DNA of 37,623 nt from an uncultured Enterovibrio sp. (GCA_947041315.1 CAMRDW010000009.1:1-37623); one strand, 5' to 3'. Numbered from the stretch's first letter, positions 18,513 to 28,697 are shown. Numbers and translations are program-made. Notes: generated by a model not told the origin, from the sequence alone.

Positions 18513-18987
18513 ATTTTTTATTTAATTCAGATTGATAACTCCCTAAAATTTCTTCTGCTTCAGAAGAAATATCAAGCATCACCATCTCTAAAGATTTTCG
18601 AGATTTCCCTGTTCTTCGAAATACCAAGAGCTCACTGGAATTCATCGGCGCAATAAATGCCTTATCAAAAAAATGAGTGCCAACTTGAACGCCCTTTCCT
18701 TTTTTTGTCGGCGTTCCTAATCGATGAACGCCAATATTTCGGATCCCGACCCAAAGAGTTGTTTTCATTCCGCCTTTTTTGTAACTTCGAAAACGGGTTT
18801 TAAGCGCTGATTTTGTGTCAATTTGAAGCGCATAACCCAGCTCCGCTTGAGTGACAGTGCGAAGCCAATGGTTCGTTTTTTGCAATGCCCGCGCCGCCGT
18901 TTTTTCAATGTCATCCGGCAAATGTCTTAATTTTTCAATAAAGCCGGTATCAATCCAAATCTTTGAATTCAGACCATCCATTCCCAC
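18463..18987 (-). CDS. Putative minor tail/tail completion protein (GPZ-like)
   Basis: 174 aa; IEKTAARALQKTNHWLRTVTQAELGYALQI. Confidence 0.5.
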   Translation of the reverse strand: MGMDGLNSKIWIDTGFIEKLRHLPDDIEKTAARALQKTNHWLRTVTQAELGYALQIDTKSALKTRFRSYKKGGMKTTLWVGIRNIGVHRLGTPTKKGKGVQVGTHFFDKAFIAPMNSSELLVFRRTGKSRKSLEMVMLDISSEAEEILGSYQSELNKKFEEFFNREFRLLQSAQ

Positions 18988-19285
18988 CTCCAGCCAGATT
19001 TTTAGCAGGCAAGGACATCACATATTCACGCATGATTTGTGATTTATTACTCGCCATTTTAGAAAATTCCAGGCTATAACTTTTATTGTTATAAAGAAGA
19101 CGGCTTCCGATTTTAATTTTTGCATCTGAATAAAAGTGAAAAGACGTTACGCCATCGGCCTCTGTTTTTTTGACGTAACCAAGGGCTTCTATCGGCGCGC
19201 CCTCAAAAGTTACATGATGCTTTTTTCCGAATGTGCTCACGATAGAAGCGCGAATAAGATCGCGCCCTGACTCAAAAAGACTCAT
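18950..19285 (-). CDS. Hypothetical phage head-tail protein
   Basis: 111 aa ORF between the DUF2190-like gene and the minor tail gene. Confidence 0.5.
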   Translation of the reverse strand: MSLFESGRDLIRASIVSTFGKKHHVTFEGAPIEALGYVKKTEADGVTSFHFYSDAKIKIGSRLLYNNKSYSLEFSKMASNKSQIMREYVMSLPAKNLAGGGNGWSEFKDLD

Positions 19286-19596
19286 TCAACAAGAACCCCG
19301 GTGAGCAAAACGCCTTCATCTATAAAAGCGCCTACTGCGACAGTCACGCCCGTTTCGGGCTTGGTTTTTGTAAATGCGCCATCAGCAAAATAAGCGGGTT
19401 CTCCAATGAATGCGGGATTGTCACCCGCTTTAATTGGGCCTGAAAAAAGGCCGTTTCGATGAGCTGTAACCTCTTGCCCTTCTGTTGCATTTTTTACAGG
19501 CACAACAATTAACGAACCGTATTTAACTGGCACGTCTTTTTTAAATCCGCCTGCTGGAGTGATGATTGTGATTTTATTTCCTGGTGCAATGTGCAT
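19282..19596 (-). CDS. DUF2190-like capsid decoration protein
   Basis: MHIAPGNKITIITPAGGFKKDVPVKYGSLIVVPVKNATEGQEVTAHRNGLF...; start set at 19596 rather than the longer ORF start. Confidence 0.65.
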   Translation of the reverse strand: MHIAPGNKITIITPAGGFKKDVPVKYGSLIVVPVKNATEGQEVTAHRNGLFSGPIKAGDNPAFIGEPAYFADGAFTKTKPETGVTVAVGAFIDEGVLLTGVLVE

Positions 19597-19610
19597 AAAT
19601 TTTTTCCAAT

Positions 19611-19637
19611 AAAAAGCCCCGCAAAATTGCGAGGCTT
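19611..19637. terminator. Hairpin between capsid and decoration genes
   Basis: aaagccccgcaaaattgcgaggcttt. Confidence 0.5.
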
Positions 19638-19654
19638 TGGTTAAATATATTTTT

Positions 19655-21655
19655 TTAAGCGAATGTTGCGCAAGCGATGCCGCGTCGATCAACAACTTTA
19701 GAAGCGATGTCATAAGTGATCCGAAATTTAGCGCCATCACTGCTCCATCCATCGCCAGTTTCGAGCCAAGGCTCTTGCGCTCCATCAAGGAATCCCATAA
19801 TGACGGAATCAAAATCACGAGCCGTCAAGGCCAGTGCGCCATTGAGATTATCAAGACGAGCAGTCTCAATAAGGGTTTTGATTTTCTTATAAACTGGATT
19901 GAAATCAGGAGCTTTACTGGGGGTATTCAGAACCGCTTCAATAAAAGAAGCGTGATCTGGGGATGCTAAAATAAATTCGCCGCGTAGATCTAATGCGTCC
20001 CCCTCAGAGGTTTTCGCTCTAGCAAATGATTTATGCAATGCCATTATCAATGCCGTGTAATCGCCTTTTTTAATTCCTTCAAATAGATTGATGTCTTTTT
20101 TGAAGACCGCGCCACCATCACCCATCTTCCCCGCAAGCATTGCATTAAACATTAGTTTATCGGACAGTCGATATGCTGCTTGCATGAGCTTTCGCGGTGC
20201 TTTTGAGATTAGGCTAATCTCATCATTAATAATCGCATGACGCGTAAATTTAATTGAGCGACCAAAAGTAGCTAGTTGAATTTTTTCGCCCGTTCCCGTG
20301 ATTAATGCTGTTTTGTACTCGCCGTCGTCAGCTATTTTCATTAAATCAGGCGCATCATTAATAATGACTAAATCTGTCTCTTTAAAATTCGGAAGATCTT
20401 CAGTGTTTGCTATTTCTCGCCAAAGAGGCTTGCGAACCTTCGCTTCATCACGCATGACAGTGCGCACCCCTTCAGTGATGATTTCAGAAAAATCACCACT
20501 GTTAAAGGCGCGTGCCACAAGCTCATTTCGACTCGATGCGCCCGTTGCATTTTTCCCTAAAGCGATTTCCGCCATATCAATGAGCGTTTTGTGCTTGTAC
20601 GGATTGTCTTTATCCGCCTCACCTACACCGCACCGCGCATTAAGGGCATTTTGCAATGTATCTTTTGTAATTTTCCCATTACCAACATAAAGATGAGAAT
20701 TCGTTAGATTGTCGCTTTGCGTGGGCTTTAGCGGATCGGTTCCATCTACAGAATGCTGACCGATATTTTTCAATATTTTTACCGATGCCGCAGTGGTGCA
20801 ACACAGTACATCATTGAGCATTTCATCACGCAATGTGTCATTTACTTTATGCTGCGCACAAAGTGCGCGGATCCCTTGTTGACGCTCATTTTCTTCTTTT
20901 ATTGCTGCTTGTAATTCTGCGGGACTTGCCATTTCAGTTACCTGTTTTTCTTTAGTTAGATCGGGATTCACGGCAAGAGGCGATTGCGCTGGTGCCTGTT
21001 CTGTTTTTTGTTTTGATACTGCATTGATGTGATTAACTAAGGAGGAAGGGGCGTTTTTAAATGCACTCAGAAAATCAGCGGGGACGTCTTTGATGCAATT
21101 TGTTAAATTAACAGGATCTATAACGGCATCAATCAAACCAAATTCGAGCGCCTCTTTTGCGGTAAACCATGTTTCTTTTTCCATGGCAGCAAGCACGTCT
21201 TCAAGCGCTTTCCCGCTTCGCATTGCGTAACCATCTGCAATCGTTGCTTTTGCATTTTTTAGTTGTGTTAACGCACTTTCAATTTCCGCTTCCCCGCCCC
21301 AAGCTCCGATTTCAGGATTGTGGATCATAAATGCGGCATTTTCAGGCATCTGTATTTCATCACAGGCCATTAATACATAAGTGGAAATAGAGGCAACGTA
21401 ACCATCAACAACGCCTGTTGTTTTTCCTTTGTGTGCTTTAATCGCGTTATACATTGCGAGCCCTTCATACACCGAGCCCCCGCCGCTTTGCATGCGCATC
21501 ACCAAATCGCGATCACCGATTTTCACCAGCGCTCGTATTAAATCAATCGCGTCAATTTCCCAGTTTCCAATGAATCCATGGATATACAAAGTAACTGGCC
21601 CAGACGCGCTTTCATTTTTTAAGGTATACCAACTTTGCTCTAAAGGTTTTGCCAT
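19655..21655 (-). CDS. ClpP-like prohead protease fused to major capsid protein
   Basis: 666 aa; N-terminal GGGSVYEGLAMYNAIKAHKGKTTGVVDGYVASISTYVLMACDEIQMPENAAFMIHNP (ClpP-like); C-terminal capsid region FGRSIKFTRHAIINDEISLI...DKLMFNAML. Confidence 0.88.
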   Translation of the reverse strand: MAKPLEQSWYTLKNESASGPVTLYIHGFIGNWEIDAIDLIRALVKIGDRDLVMRMQSGGGSVYEGLAMYNAIKAHKGKTTGVVDGYVASISTYVLMACDEIQMPENAAFMIHNPEIGAWGGEAEIESALTQLKNAKATIADGYAMRSGKALEDVLAAMEKETWFTAKEALEFGLIDAVIDPVNLTNCIKDVPADFLSAFKNAPSSLVNHINAVSKQKTEQAPAQSPLAVNPDLTKEKQVTEMASPAELQAAIKEENERQQGIRALCAQHKVNDTLRDEMLNDVLCCTTAASVKILKNIGQHSVDGTDPLKPTQSDNLTNSHLYVGNGKITKDTLQNALNARCGVGEADKDNPYKHKTLIDMAEIALGKNATGASSRNELVARAFNSGDFSEIITEGVRTVMRDEAKVRKPLWREIANTEDLPNFKETDLVIINDAPDLMKIADDGEYKTALITGTGEKIQLATFGRSIKFTRHAIINDEISLISKAPRKLMQAAYRLSDKLMFNAMLAGKMGDGGAVFKKDINLFEGIKKGDYTALIMALHKSFARAKTSEGDALDLRGEFILASPDHASFIEAVLNTPSKAPDFNPVYKKIKTLIETARLDNLNGALALTARDFDSVIMGFLDGAQEPWLETGDGWSSDGAKFRITYDIASKVVDRRGIACATFA

Positions 21656-23124
21656 TATTTCTTCTCTTTTTCTTGCTGAATTTTTAAGGCCAAATTGTGC
21701 GCTGGATCAGAGGTGCTCACGATGCCCATTTCGTTCATCGCGTTGCGTTCGGCCTGTATCTCTCTGCGTGTCGAGAGCGGATTAATATTGCGTTCGCGCT
21801 GCGTGTGACTGAGAGATTTAAGAGACATGCGAATAGCTTTTTCTATGCCCTCCATTTCTTTTTTTGGGTCGATCCAGGGGATCACAGGCGCTTGATAAAT
21901 CGAATTTAAAACGCTTTTAGGATCCACCTTTCGAGGCACTTTTAGCTCACCTGATAAGAAAGCCATCGACAAGGCTTGTCGATGCTGCGGCCTTGTCCAG
22001 CCCGTTATAAATTTTCTTTGTAAAAACCCATATCGGCTGAATGAATCAACCAGCTCTTGGCGCTGCGCTGAGTAACTTCCTGAATAATTTCGGGTCACGC
22101 TTGAGTTGTTCACTCCGGTTCCCGCGCTCACTAATCGAAGCTGACTATCACGAAAAGTGGAGCTCATCACTTCACGCCGGTTGCTTTGAATTACACCCGC
22201 GTCTTCTCCTGGCGCTAATTCAAAAGAATTCCCATAGCCAAGGCTTGTTTCTACGTCATTTTCTTGATGAGCCTCTTCGCCAATCCCCGCATCACGCTTG
22301 ATGAAATAAGCAAAGCGGCTGGCGATTTGCGCACTAATACGCTCTGACTGATCGTAATCTTCAATATCAGCAATCAAATCTAAAACAGAGTGCAAAATAG
22401 TCACGCCCCGGTTTTGATGTAGACGCCTTGAATATTTAAGATGCGACATGTATTGAGCGGCAACTTCAACAAACTCAAAACCAAGGCTATCTTTTTGAAT
22501 TAAATAATTTTGCGCCTGGCCAAGGCGGTTTCTTTGGATCCCTTCACAAAGCCCACGCTCAGGTTCATTGATATGCGCGGGGATAAAATCAGGTTCAAAA
22601 GGCTGAATGGCATAGGGCGTCGATGTTGGGTATATCACTTCGGGATGATGCCCCATATATGCGCGCCCAAAAACTTCTCCATCACGAAGCCAGGTTCTGC
22701 ACGAAAGTTGCTCTGTTTCAGAGCGCGTGGTTTCTGCATCAATGTTTTGATTTAAAGAAAAAAGATCAAGCCAGGTGCTAATTTCTTCTGAAAATTTTAC
22801 ATCCACCTCCCCTTTAAAGTTCAAAGGTTGTGGCTCTATCATGATCCCGCGCGCGCCCACCACATTCACCACCAATTCATCTAAAATCGCGGTCACTACA
22901 GGATTGTTCTCATCCATAAACCGCGCGCGCTCACGCAAAGCGCGGGCGCTTTGGTTGAGCTGATTTGCATTACCAGTTGAACGTGGATTTCGTTTTTTGG
23001 TGTGAGGGTTAGCGGGAAGTGCGGCTTGATATTTATTTAAAAGCTGCCTGTCCTGCGCTCTGCGCAAGCCCGCCGTGGGACTGAAATACCCAATTGCGCG
23101 ATCAAGGAGTGTGAATTTATTCAA
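21655..23124 (-). CDS. Phage portal protein (lambda B family)
   Basis: 489 aa; ARFMDENNPVVTAILDELVVNVVGARGI, GVTRNYSGSYSAQRQELVDSF-like block. Confidence 0.88.
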   Translation of the reverse strand: MNKFTLLDRAIGYFSPTAGLRRAQDRQLLNKYQAALPANPHTKKRNPRSTGNANQLNQSARALRERARFMDENNPVVTAILDELVVNVVGARGIMIEPQPLNFKGEVDVKFSEEISTWLDLFSLNQNIDAETTRSETEQLSCRTWLRDGEVFGRAYMGHHPEVIYPTSTPYAIQPFEPDFIPAHINEPERGLCEGIQRNRLGQAQNYLIQKDSLGFEFVEVAAQYMSHLKYSRRLHQNRGVTILHSVLDLIADIEDYDQSERISAQIASRFAYFIKRDAGIGEEAHQENDVETSLGYGNSFELAPGEDAGVIQSNRREVMSSTFRDSQLRLVSAGTGVNNSSVTRNYSGSYSAQRQELVDSFSRYGFLQRKFITGWTRPQHRQALSMAFLSGELKVPRKVDPKSVLNSIYQAPVIPWIDPKKEMEGIEKAIRMSLKSLSHTQRERNINPLSTRREIQAERNAMNEMGIVSTSDPAHNLALKIQQEKEKK

Positions 23125-23326
23125 GTCTATTGCGCTTGATCATGCTTCTGCGCCCCCCGCTTCGCTCTCTTGCAATTAGTCCTTGGAGACGAACAATTTC
23201 ATTTCGAACTGTTGATAAATTTGCGAGCGTTAATTTTTCGCCTTCTGCGGTTTCAACAGACTGTTGCATCAAAATTTTACGCTCAGCTTCTAGATACCAA
23301 TCAAGCCGTTCTTGATTTGTTGTCAT
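23117..23326 (-). CDS. gpW-like head-tail joining protein
   Basis: 69 aa between terminase and portal. Confidence 0.6.
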   Translation of the reverse strand: MTTNQERLDWYLEAERKILMQQSVETAEGEKLTLANLSTVRNEIVRLQGLIARERSGGRRSMIKRNRLE

Positions 23327-25407
23327 CCGTAAATCCCCTTTGAGTGCCTGTATCGACGCTTTGCTTGTTTTTCAAAAATTGGCGTTTGATCGGCATCAAT
23401 AACATTAGAGTTAAATTGCCAATCCGCAGCCCACGCTGGCGGTGAATCCCATTTGATGTCATCCCCGCCCAATTTGTGCATTCCCGCCTCTGCGTAAACG
23501 CACAGATCAAATGATTCATTTCGCGCCTTATCTGGCGTTTGCCACGCACCTTTATCATCCAAAAATTCAACGGTTAACTCATCAAACCACCCTCGTTCGG
23601 CCCATGACGGCAACCAAAAATAACGGCGGCCAAATTCAACCCGTGCGTAACTGGTCGACACCCGATTTTTAAGGCGATTGGTGTTTAAGATATAAAGAGG
23701 GATTTCACCGTGAGCGAGTTTGCTGCGCTTGTCTGGATAGCTTTCTTTCACGAGCAATTCTTGATCCCGACTTGCACCTTTAACGAGACGAAAAAGGTGC
23801 TGAAGACCAAGGCTTTTAAGTCGATTGTAAAATTGATAAGCGTTCTCTGTTACTGAGCAGGCTTTACCGTCTTTATATTCACCAGAGCCTCCAGAATCAC
23901 AAAGCGTCATAACTGGCTTCATCACGCGCCCGCTCTTATCTGAGAGTGGATAGGTTTTTTTGATCACTTGCGCAATCAGCAAATCCCAATCTTCTGGATA
24001 AACAGCGGGATTAATGCGATCTCCATTTTTTCTCGTTAAAATCTCATAACGATCAATAACCCAACGCTGTAAGCCCTCACCAAATACTTGCGCTTGAACC
24101 ACAAAACGCGGGTTACTTTTTCCACCTTGCACATCGATGGCCATAATGAGAAAGCGCCCCCCTTCAGGAATCACCGCGCGATCATAGGGGTTCTGATTTG
24201 CTCGCTCTTGAAGTTCATGAGCGCCAATTTCTTGAGAGCGAGATTTCAAAACATAAGGGCGACCGACATCAATGTTATAAAATGTTTTGAGCTGATCTTC
24301 ATCGCCAGTGTCTTCAAGCACTTCCATGCTAGAAAAATAGCGATAAACCAAATTCTCCCAGCCTTGATAAGCAGCAATGACACCCTCAAACCAAAAGCTC
24401 GCCCATTTCGATTGCCTGATCTCACTCTCATCTGCCACTAAGATCCCGTATTGATCAATTTCTCCCTCTCGGAACCATTGGCCGTCAAGATTATATTGGT
24501 ATTTTCCACGCTCAAAAATACGATACGAACAACGAGGACATTCAACTCGAACCGTTTTCACAGCATCAATCACGGGGAGATCATCCCATTTTAAGGTTTC
24601 AAAATCAGGCCTAAACCATGCATCACAATCAACACATTTCCAATAAAAGCGACGTCGATCTCCCGCATTATAAAGCTGGGCTATGCCCCCGCACGGCTGA
24701 AGTTCATGGGGAGCCAATTCGCTTTGTGCCTTTGGGTTTCGAACCACGCGTCCGGGCGAACTTTCTGCCATAGCCATACCGGATGATTTTGCATTTTGAA
24801 CTCGTTTTAAAAGAAGATTGAACTTACTTCCTTCTTGACCCACGGAATCATCCGCGCGGTCATAATCCGAATAACCAGCATAACGATACGTATTCGCTGA
24901 AAGGCTCGTTTCTGTTGCCGAATCCAACAGAATATGCATACCATTTTTGAATTTTTTATAGAGAATATTGTCATCAGATTTTCGGCCAGTGCGAAGCTTT
25001 GAAATGCCAGGAGTTGCATTAAAGCATCGGTCTAGATCCAACTTTGAAATATCCGTGGCTTTAGTTTTTGTGCTGTATATAAGCAGCATATCCCCTGGAG
25101 CCTGCGTAACTGTGTAATTAATCCATCCTTCCACTAATGCCTTTGTTTTCCCGCTCCTCGCCGGCCCACCCAAAATCACAGCTTCATGAATTCGACGCGC
25201 TAACGCATTAAGGGGGGCTCGCATGTAAGGAACTGACGAGGAAAAAAACTTGGTCGTATCTGTACCATCCGCAATCCACAAATCATCATCCGCAGCTTCA
25301 ACGGGCGTTTTGTCGGTTGGTGAGCAAAGATAAGCCAGACCCTTTCTGATTTCAGCGCCGTTTGCAAAGCCGACGTTTAATAAATGGCTAATTTGATGCA
25401 AGCTCAT
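23323..25407 (-). CDS. Phage terminase large subunit (GpA family)
   Basis: 694 aa; GGPARSGKTKALVEGW Walker A, CPRCSYR zinc motif, AIDVQGGK nuclease motif. Confidence 0.93.
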   Translation of the reverse strand: MSLHQISHLLNVGFANGAEIRKGLAYLCSPTDKTPVEAADDDLWIADGTDTTKFFSSSVPYMRAPLNALARRIHEAVILGGPARSGKTKALVEGWINYTVTQAPGDMLLIYSTKTKATDISKLDLDRCFNATPGISKLRTGRKSDDNILYKKFKNGMHILLDSATETSLSANTYRYAGYSDYDRADDSVGQEGSKFNLLLKRVQNAKSSGMAMAESSPGRVVRNPKAQSELAPHELQPCGGIAQLYNAGDRRRFYWKCVDCDAWFRPDFETLKWDDLPVIDAVKTVRVECPRCSYRIFERGKYQYNLDGQWFREGEIDQYGILVADESEIRQSKWASFWFEGVIAAYQGWENLVYRYFSSMEVLEDTGDEDQLKTFYNIDVGRPYVLKSRSQEIGAHELQERANQNPYDRAVIPEGGRFLIMAIDVQGGKSNPRFVVQAQVFGEGLQRWVIDRYEILTRKNGDRINPAVYPEDWDLLIAQVIKKTYPLSDKSGRVMKPVMTLCDSGGSGEYKDGKACSVTENAYQFYNRLKSLGLQHLFRLVKGASRDQELLVKESYPDKRSKLAHGEIPLYILNTNRLKNRVSTSYARVEFGRRYFWLPSWAERGWFDELTVEFLDDKGAWQTPDKARNESFDLCVYAEAGMHKLGGDDIKWDSPPAWAADWQFNSNVIDADQTPIFEKQAKRRYRHSKGIYG

Positions 25408-25861
25408 CAGAGGCTGCCTTAAGATCGAAGTTTAATAATCTGTCTAAGTCTTCAAGTTGATTGGGTGAAACCGTCGGAATAACAGTTTCTATCCGCGTTA
25501 TTACCTTTTCCTTGAAACCTTTAATGCCTGCAATGCAACGTGCTAGCTCAGTTTCAAATTCCATAACCGAAACGAGCAATCTCGTGTCTTTAGCCAAGCT
25601 GATTTTTTCACGCTCGGCTTGAATAAAGGCTCTAAATTCTGCTGCGGTAGGAAACCCCATTAAATCTGGGGCGTCAGTCTGTTTCTGCGGTCTTTGACAA
25701 AGATGTGGTGCAACTTGAATAAGATCATACAAAGGGGCGTTTTTGGGCCCGGTCGCGATAGGTTCAATTCCTGCTGCGCGAAGGCGTTTTCTGATCGTTG
25801 CACGGTTTAATCCAAAAGCTTCAAGATCCGAAAGATTCCAAAGCCTCTTTTCCTGGTTCAT
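25388..25861 (-). CDS. Terminase small subunit-like (Nu1/DUF1441-like)
   Basis: 157 aa; LSDLEAFGLNRATIRKRLRAAGIEPIATGPKNAPLYDL; overlaps terminase. Confidence 0.72.
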   Translation of the reverse strand: MNQEKRLWNLSDLEAFGLNRATIRKRLRAAGIEPIATGPKNAPLYDLIQVAPHLCQRPQKQTDAPDLMGFPTAAEFRAFIQAEREKISLAKDTRLLVSVMEFETELARCIAGIKGFKEKVITRIETVIPTVSPNQLEDLDRLLNFDLKAASDELASN

Positions 25862-25905
25862 TTATTAGACCTTTAAAATTAATTACTGTCTCTCCTAAAG
25901 CGGTC

Positions 25906-26442
25906 TTAATAACCATTTAAACAGATCTCCTTTTCTGCTAAGCGCCTCTTAACAATACCAGCACAATTGCTCGACTCTTTCCGGCAATCCTTGCCATTCA
26001 CATAAACCCACCGAAGGAACTCATAACACGCGGCATCAAATGTTCCAGATTGGAGACTGGTCAAAAAAGTCGAACTACGAAAATTACCGACACCCAAATT
26101 CATAACAAAACTCACTGCCATATCAAATTTTGGGCTGGCTGGTAAATTCACATAACGTTCAACATATTTTTCAGCCGTGGCCACATCTTCAATAAACCAA
26201 TCTGCAATTTCTTCTGTGTTGGCCATGTCCCCCGCCTTCGTATCTGACGTATGCCCTAAACCAATCGTCCAAACATCTGCGCTGCATTGGTATGCCGAAT
26301 TTTCACACCCTTCCAAGTTTGCAATAAACGCCAGCCCCTGGGGACTGGTTTTTAATTTATGATCATTTTGAGAAACGAGCGCAAGAACCGCAGCAACAAT
26401 GCAGCCACCGAGGCTGCCGCTAACCGCCGTTAATTTTTTCAT
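25906..26442 (-). CDS. Phage endolysin (GH24-type lysozyme) with N-terminal signal-anchor-like segment
   Basis: LEGCENSAYQCSADVWTIGLGHT; hydrophobic N-terminus GGCIVAAVLALVS. Confidence 0.87.
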   Translation of the reverse strand: MKKLTAVSGSLGGCIVAAVLALVSQNDHKLKTSPQGLAFIANLEGCENSAYQCSADVWTIGLGHTSDTKAGDMANTEEIADWFIEDVATAEKYVERYVNLPASPKFDMAVSFVMNLGVGNFRSSTFLTSLQSGTFDAACYEFLRWVYVNGKDCRKESSNCAGIVKRRLAEKEICLNGY

Positions 26443-26674
26443 TCAAATCCTTAAGATCTGGATAACCACGTAATCGCTTTATTTTTTTTAGCTCCTTTAA
26501 GGTTCTGTGCTTATAAATCCAATTTATGGCAGTGGTAATGGCCGTCAGAAAAATTGAACTGATCACTGCAACTTCATTGATTGAAAGTTCAGTAAAAAAT
26601 TCAGATAAACCTGAAACGACCCCAGTTACACCCGCCAAGCCATATGCTACAAAACTAGTGATCTTTTCTTTCAT
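26420..26674 (-). CDS. Phage holin-like protein
   Basis: Two hydrophobic segments, charged C-terminus, immediately upstream of endolysin. Confidence 0.68.
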   Translation of the reverse strand: MKEKITSFVAYGLAGVTGVVSGLSEFFTELSINEVAVISSIFLTAITTAINWIYKHRTLKELKKIKRLRGYPDLKDLNEKINGG

Positions 26675-26828
26675 AAAATTCAGGCATAAAAAAACCACCC
26701 GAAGGCGGCGTGGAAAAACACTATCATCATATCGCTTACTTATGCATTAATGGGGTGCGAGCCCAACCTCATCCCTGCCTATATGGCCTCGTGCGGGAAC
26801 ACCTTTTATTTACATTGGGACTAAAACG

Positions 26829-26857
26829 CAAAAACCCCGCTGTTAAGCGAGGTTTTG
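26829..26857. terminator. Terminator-like hairpin
   Basis: aaaaccccgctgttaagcgaggtttt. Confidence 0.5.
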
Positions 26858-27011
26858 GACGATGGGAATTTACAGACATTTAATTAGATTGTCAATATTG
26901 TGACGAGCAATAACTTGATAACAAAGAGATTAGCATTCAGAATGCGCGAAATTAACACAATTGAAACTTACCTATCTAAAAAGTTCTATCTTATCAAACA
27001 AGGAATAAATA

Positions 27012-27779
27012 ATGCCTGAAACTGAAAATTCACCCAACATTTCTGAAAAATGGCTCAAGAAATTTGAACTTTTAAAAATGATAGGCGCGGATAAAAAATC
27101 TTATTTCGCCGCAACTAAAAGTCCAGAATTTAAAAAACTTTCATTTAGAGAAAAACATAAAATAAATTTTAATTGGTTGGCGTTTTTCTTTGGGGCATTT
27201 TACTACTTTAGCAAGAAAATGTGGTCTAAAGGTAACATTATTCTGGGATCTACATTCCTTCTTGCTGGAATTTTATCATTAATCGAATCAGCATTTTCGT
27301 TCACATTTCCCGCGACGATATATTGGATTATACCTGCCTCATTTTGTTCTTCTCTCGCGAATTACGACTACTTTAAATTCGTTACTGAAGATGAAAAGAT
27401 CTGGAAATGCTGGCCTAAAATTTTTACCAAAACAAGTTCTATTCTATATACAACAACCTGCTTCGTTTTCTTTCTCTATTCGATTGGTGAATTGAATTCA
27501 AATGTTCCTGCATGCTCAAGCTCTGAAGTAAAACAATTGGTTATGAAAATATCAAAAGATGAACTTGCAAGACAAGTTGATGCATCTATCTCCCAGAACA
27601 TTCAAATAACACTCACAGCAATCCGAACAACCTCTATTAATGATCAGACAGGTGCTTACCAATGTGCAGCAAACTTAAACTTGATAGGCTCGACTAATGA
27701 AGAGCCATATCCAATAACATACACGGTCGAAATAACAGATGACGGCCAAGAGTTTTATGTTAGTGTATTTGGTCTATAA
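27012..27779 (+). CDS. DUF2628-like membrane protein (accessory cargo)
   Basis: FREKHKINFNWLAFFFGAFYYFSKKMWSKGNIILG; plus-strand gene in a minus-strand late region. Confidence 0.6.
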   Translation: MPETENSPNISEKWLKKFELLKMIGADKKSYFAATKSPEFKKLSFREKHKINFNWLAFFFGAFYYFSKKMWSKGNIILGSTFLLAGILSLIESAFSFTFPATIYWIIPASFCSSLANYDYFKFVTEDEKIWKCWPKIFTKTSSILYTTTCFVFFLYSIGELNSNVPACSSSEVKQLVMKISKDELARQVDASISQNIQITLTAIRTTSINDQTGAYQCAANLNLIGSTNEEPYPITYTVEITDDGQEFYVSVFGL

Positions 27780-27792
27780 AACACGCAAAATC

Positions 27793-27827
27793 AAATAAGA
27801 AAGGGGCTTTCGCCCCTTTCTTTATTA
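27793..27827. terminator. Bidirectional terminator
   Basis: aataagaaaggggc tttc gcccctttctttatt. Confidence 0.75.
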
Positions 27828-27846
27828 ACTTACTTCATTACATCTT

Positions 27847-28065
27847 TTACACATCATCTCTTTCTAACTGAAGGATAAAAGCGCGGCGCATATAGTCATT
27901 CATGCTCCCCGTTATTTTCCCTTCCATTTTCATTCTCTTAAATTGGCTGCGCGCTCGCTTTGGCATATCTCGAAGGCTCATGTTAAAAGTGCCTATATCA
28001 TCATCTTCTGATTGAGTTGTCGTTAACGCTGGCTTATTGATGTTACCTATATTTATTCTTGTCAC
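27847..28065 (-). CDS. Small partition-partner-like (RHH-type) protein
   Basis: 72 aa, downstream of parA; basic C-terminal SLRDMPKRARSQFKRMKMEGKITGSMNDYMRRAFI. Confidence 0.5.
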   Translation of the reverse strand: MTRINIGNINKPALTTTQSEDDDIGTFNMSLRDMPKRARSQFKRMKMEGKITGSMNDYMRRAFILQLERDDV

Positions 28066-28104
28066 ACAACACCTTTAAACACAATTTGATACACAAAATA
28101 TATT

Positions 28105-28692
28105 CTATAACGCGTTTATTATTTTGGCTAGAGTTGAAAATTTTGCCGCAACGCTGCCACTCTGAACGCCACGACCAAGAAAGGCCGCTTTAGGAATTTG
28201 TGCCGATGCAGGTATCACAACTGGAAGCAAATTCATATGAGAGAGACCGTCAACCAGCTCCTTCATGACATCAAATTTTTGGCGTGATGGATGTACACGA
28301 TTTATAACCACATGGGCAACCATACGTCGTTTATTTTTTACGGATAAAAAGGCTAACACTTCATTAAAAGCAACTAACGCAAATTGATCTTGAGGATCAT
28401 CAGAAGATGGCGTGATTATCACATCAGCAAGCTCAAGGGCGCGGCGCGTGATGTCTGAATCAAAGCCACCACAATCAATAACCGCACATTCTGTTGTTTT
28501 TAAAATGGAGAGATCCAAGGGGGATGCGGGACGGATAATTTTAATTTGGGTATCAGATAGTTGAAGCAGCTTGCTGATACCCATATGAATATCAGCATCA
28601 ACAATGAGAGACGGTGAAAGATGCCCAATAAGATTTAATGCCATCGTGCTCTTACCCGCACCGCCTTTTTCATTTGCAATTACAGTTTTCAT
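28105..28692 (-). CDS. parA: ParA-family partition ATPase
   Basis: NEKGGAGKSTMALNLIGHL deviant Walker A; VIDCGGFDSDITRRALELADVIITPSSDD. Confidence 0.88.
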   Translation of the reverse strand: MKTVIANEKGGAGKSTMALNLIGHLSPSLIVDADIHMGISKLLQLSDTQIKIIRPASPLDLSILKTTECAVIDCGGFDSDITRRALELADVIITPSSDDPQDQFALVAFNEVLAFLSVKNKRRMVAHVVINRVHPSRQKFDVMKELVDGLSHMNLLPVVIPASAQIPKAAFLGRGVQSGSVAAKFSTLAKIINAL

Positions 28693-28697
28693 ATAAA

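Noticed and set aside
19597-19818. N-terminal extension of the 178-aa ORF 19282-19818
   Set aside because: Overlaps the capsid C-terminus; a start at 19596 fits the DUF2190-like product.
26750-26825. Possible structured RNA (ggggtgcgagcccaacctcatccctgcctatatggcctcgtgcgggaacacc)
   Set aside because: GC-rich with short hairpins, but no recognisable tRNA or RNA family; not enough to call.
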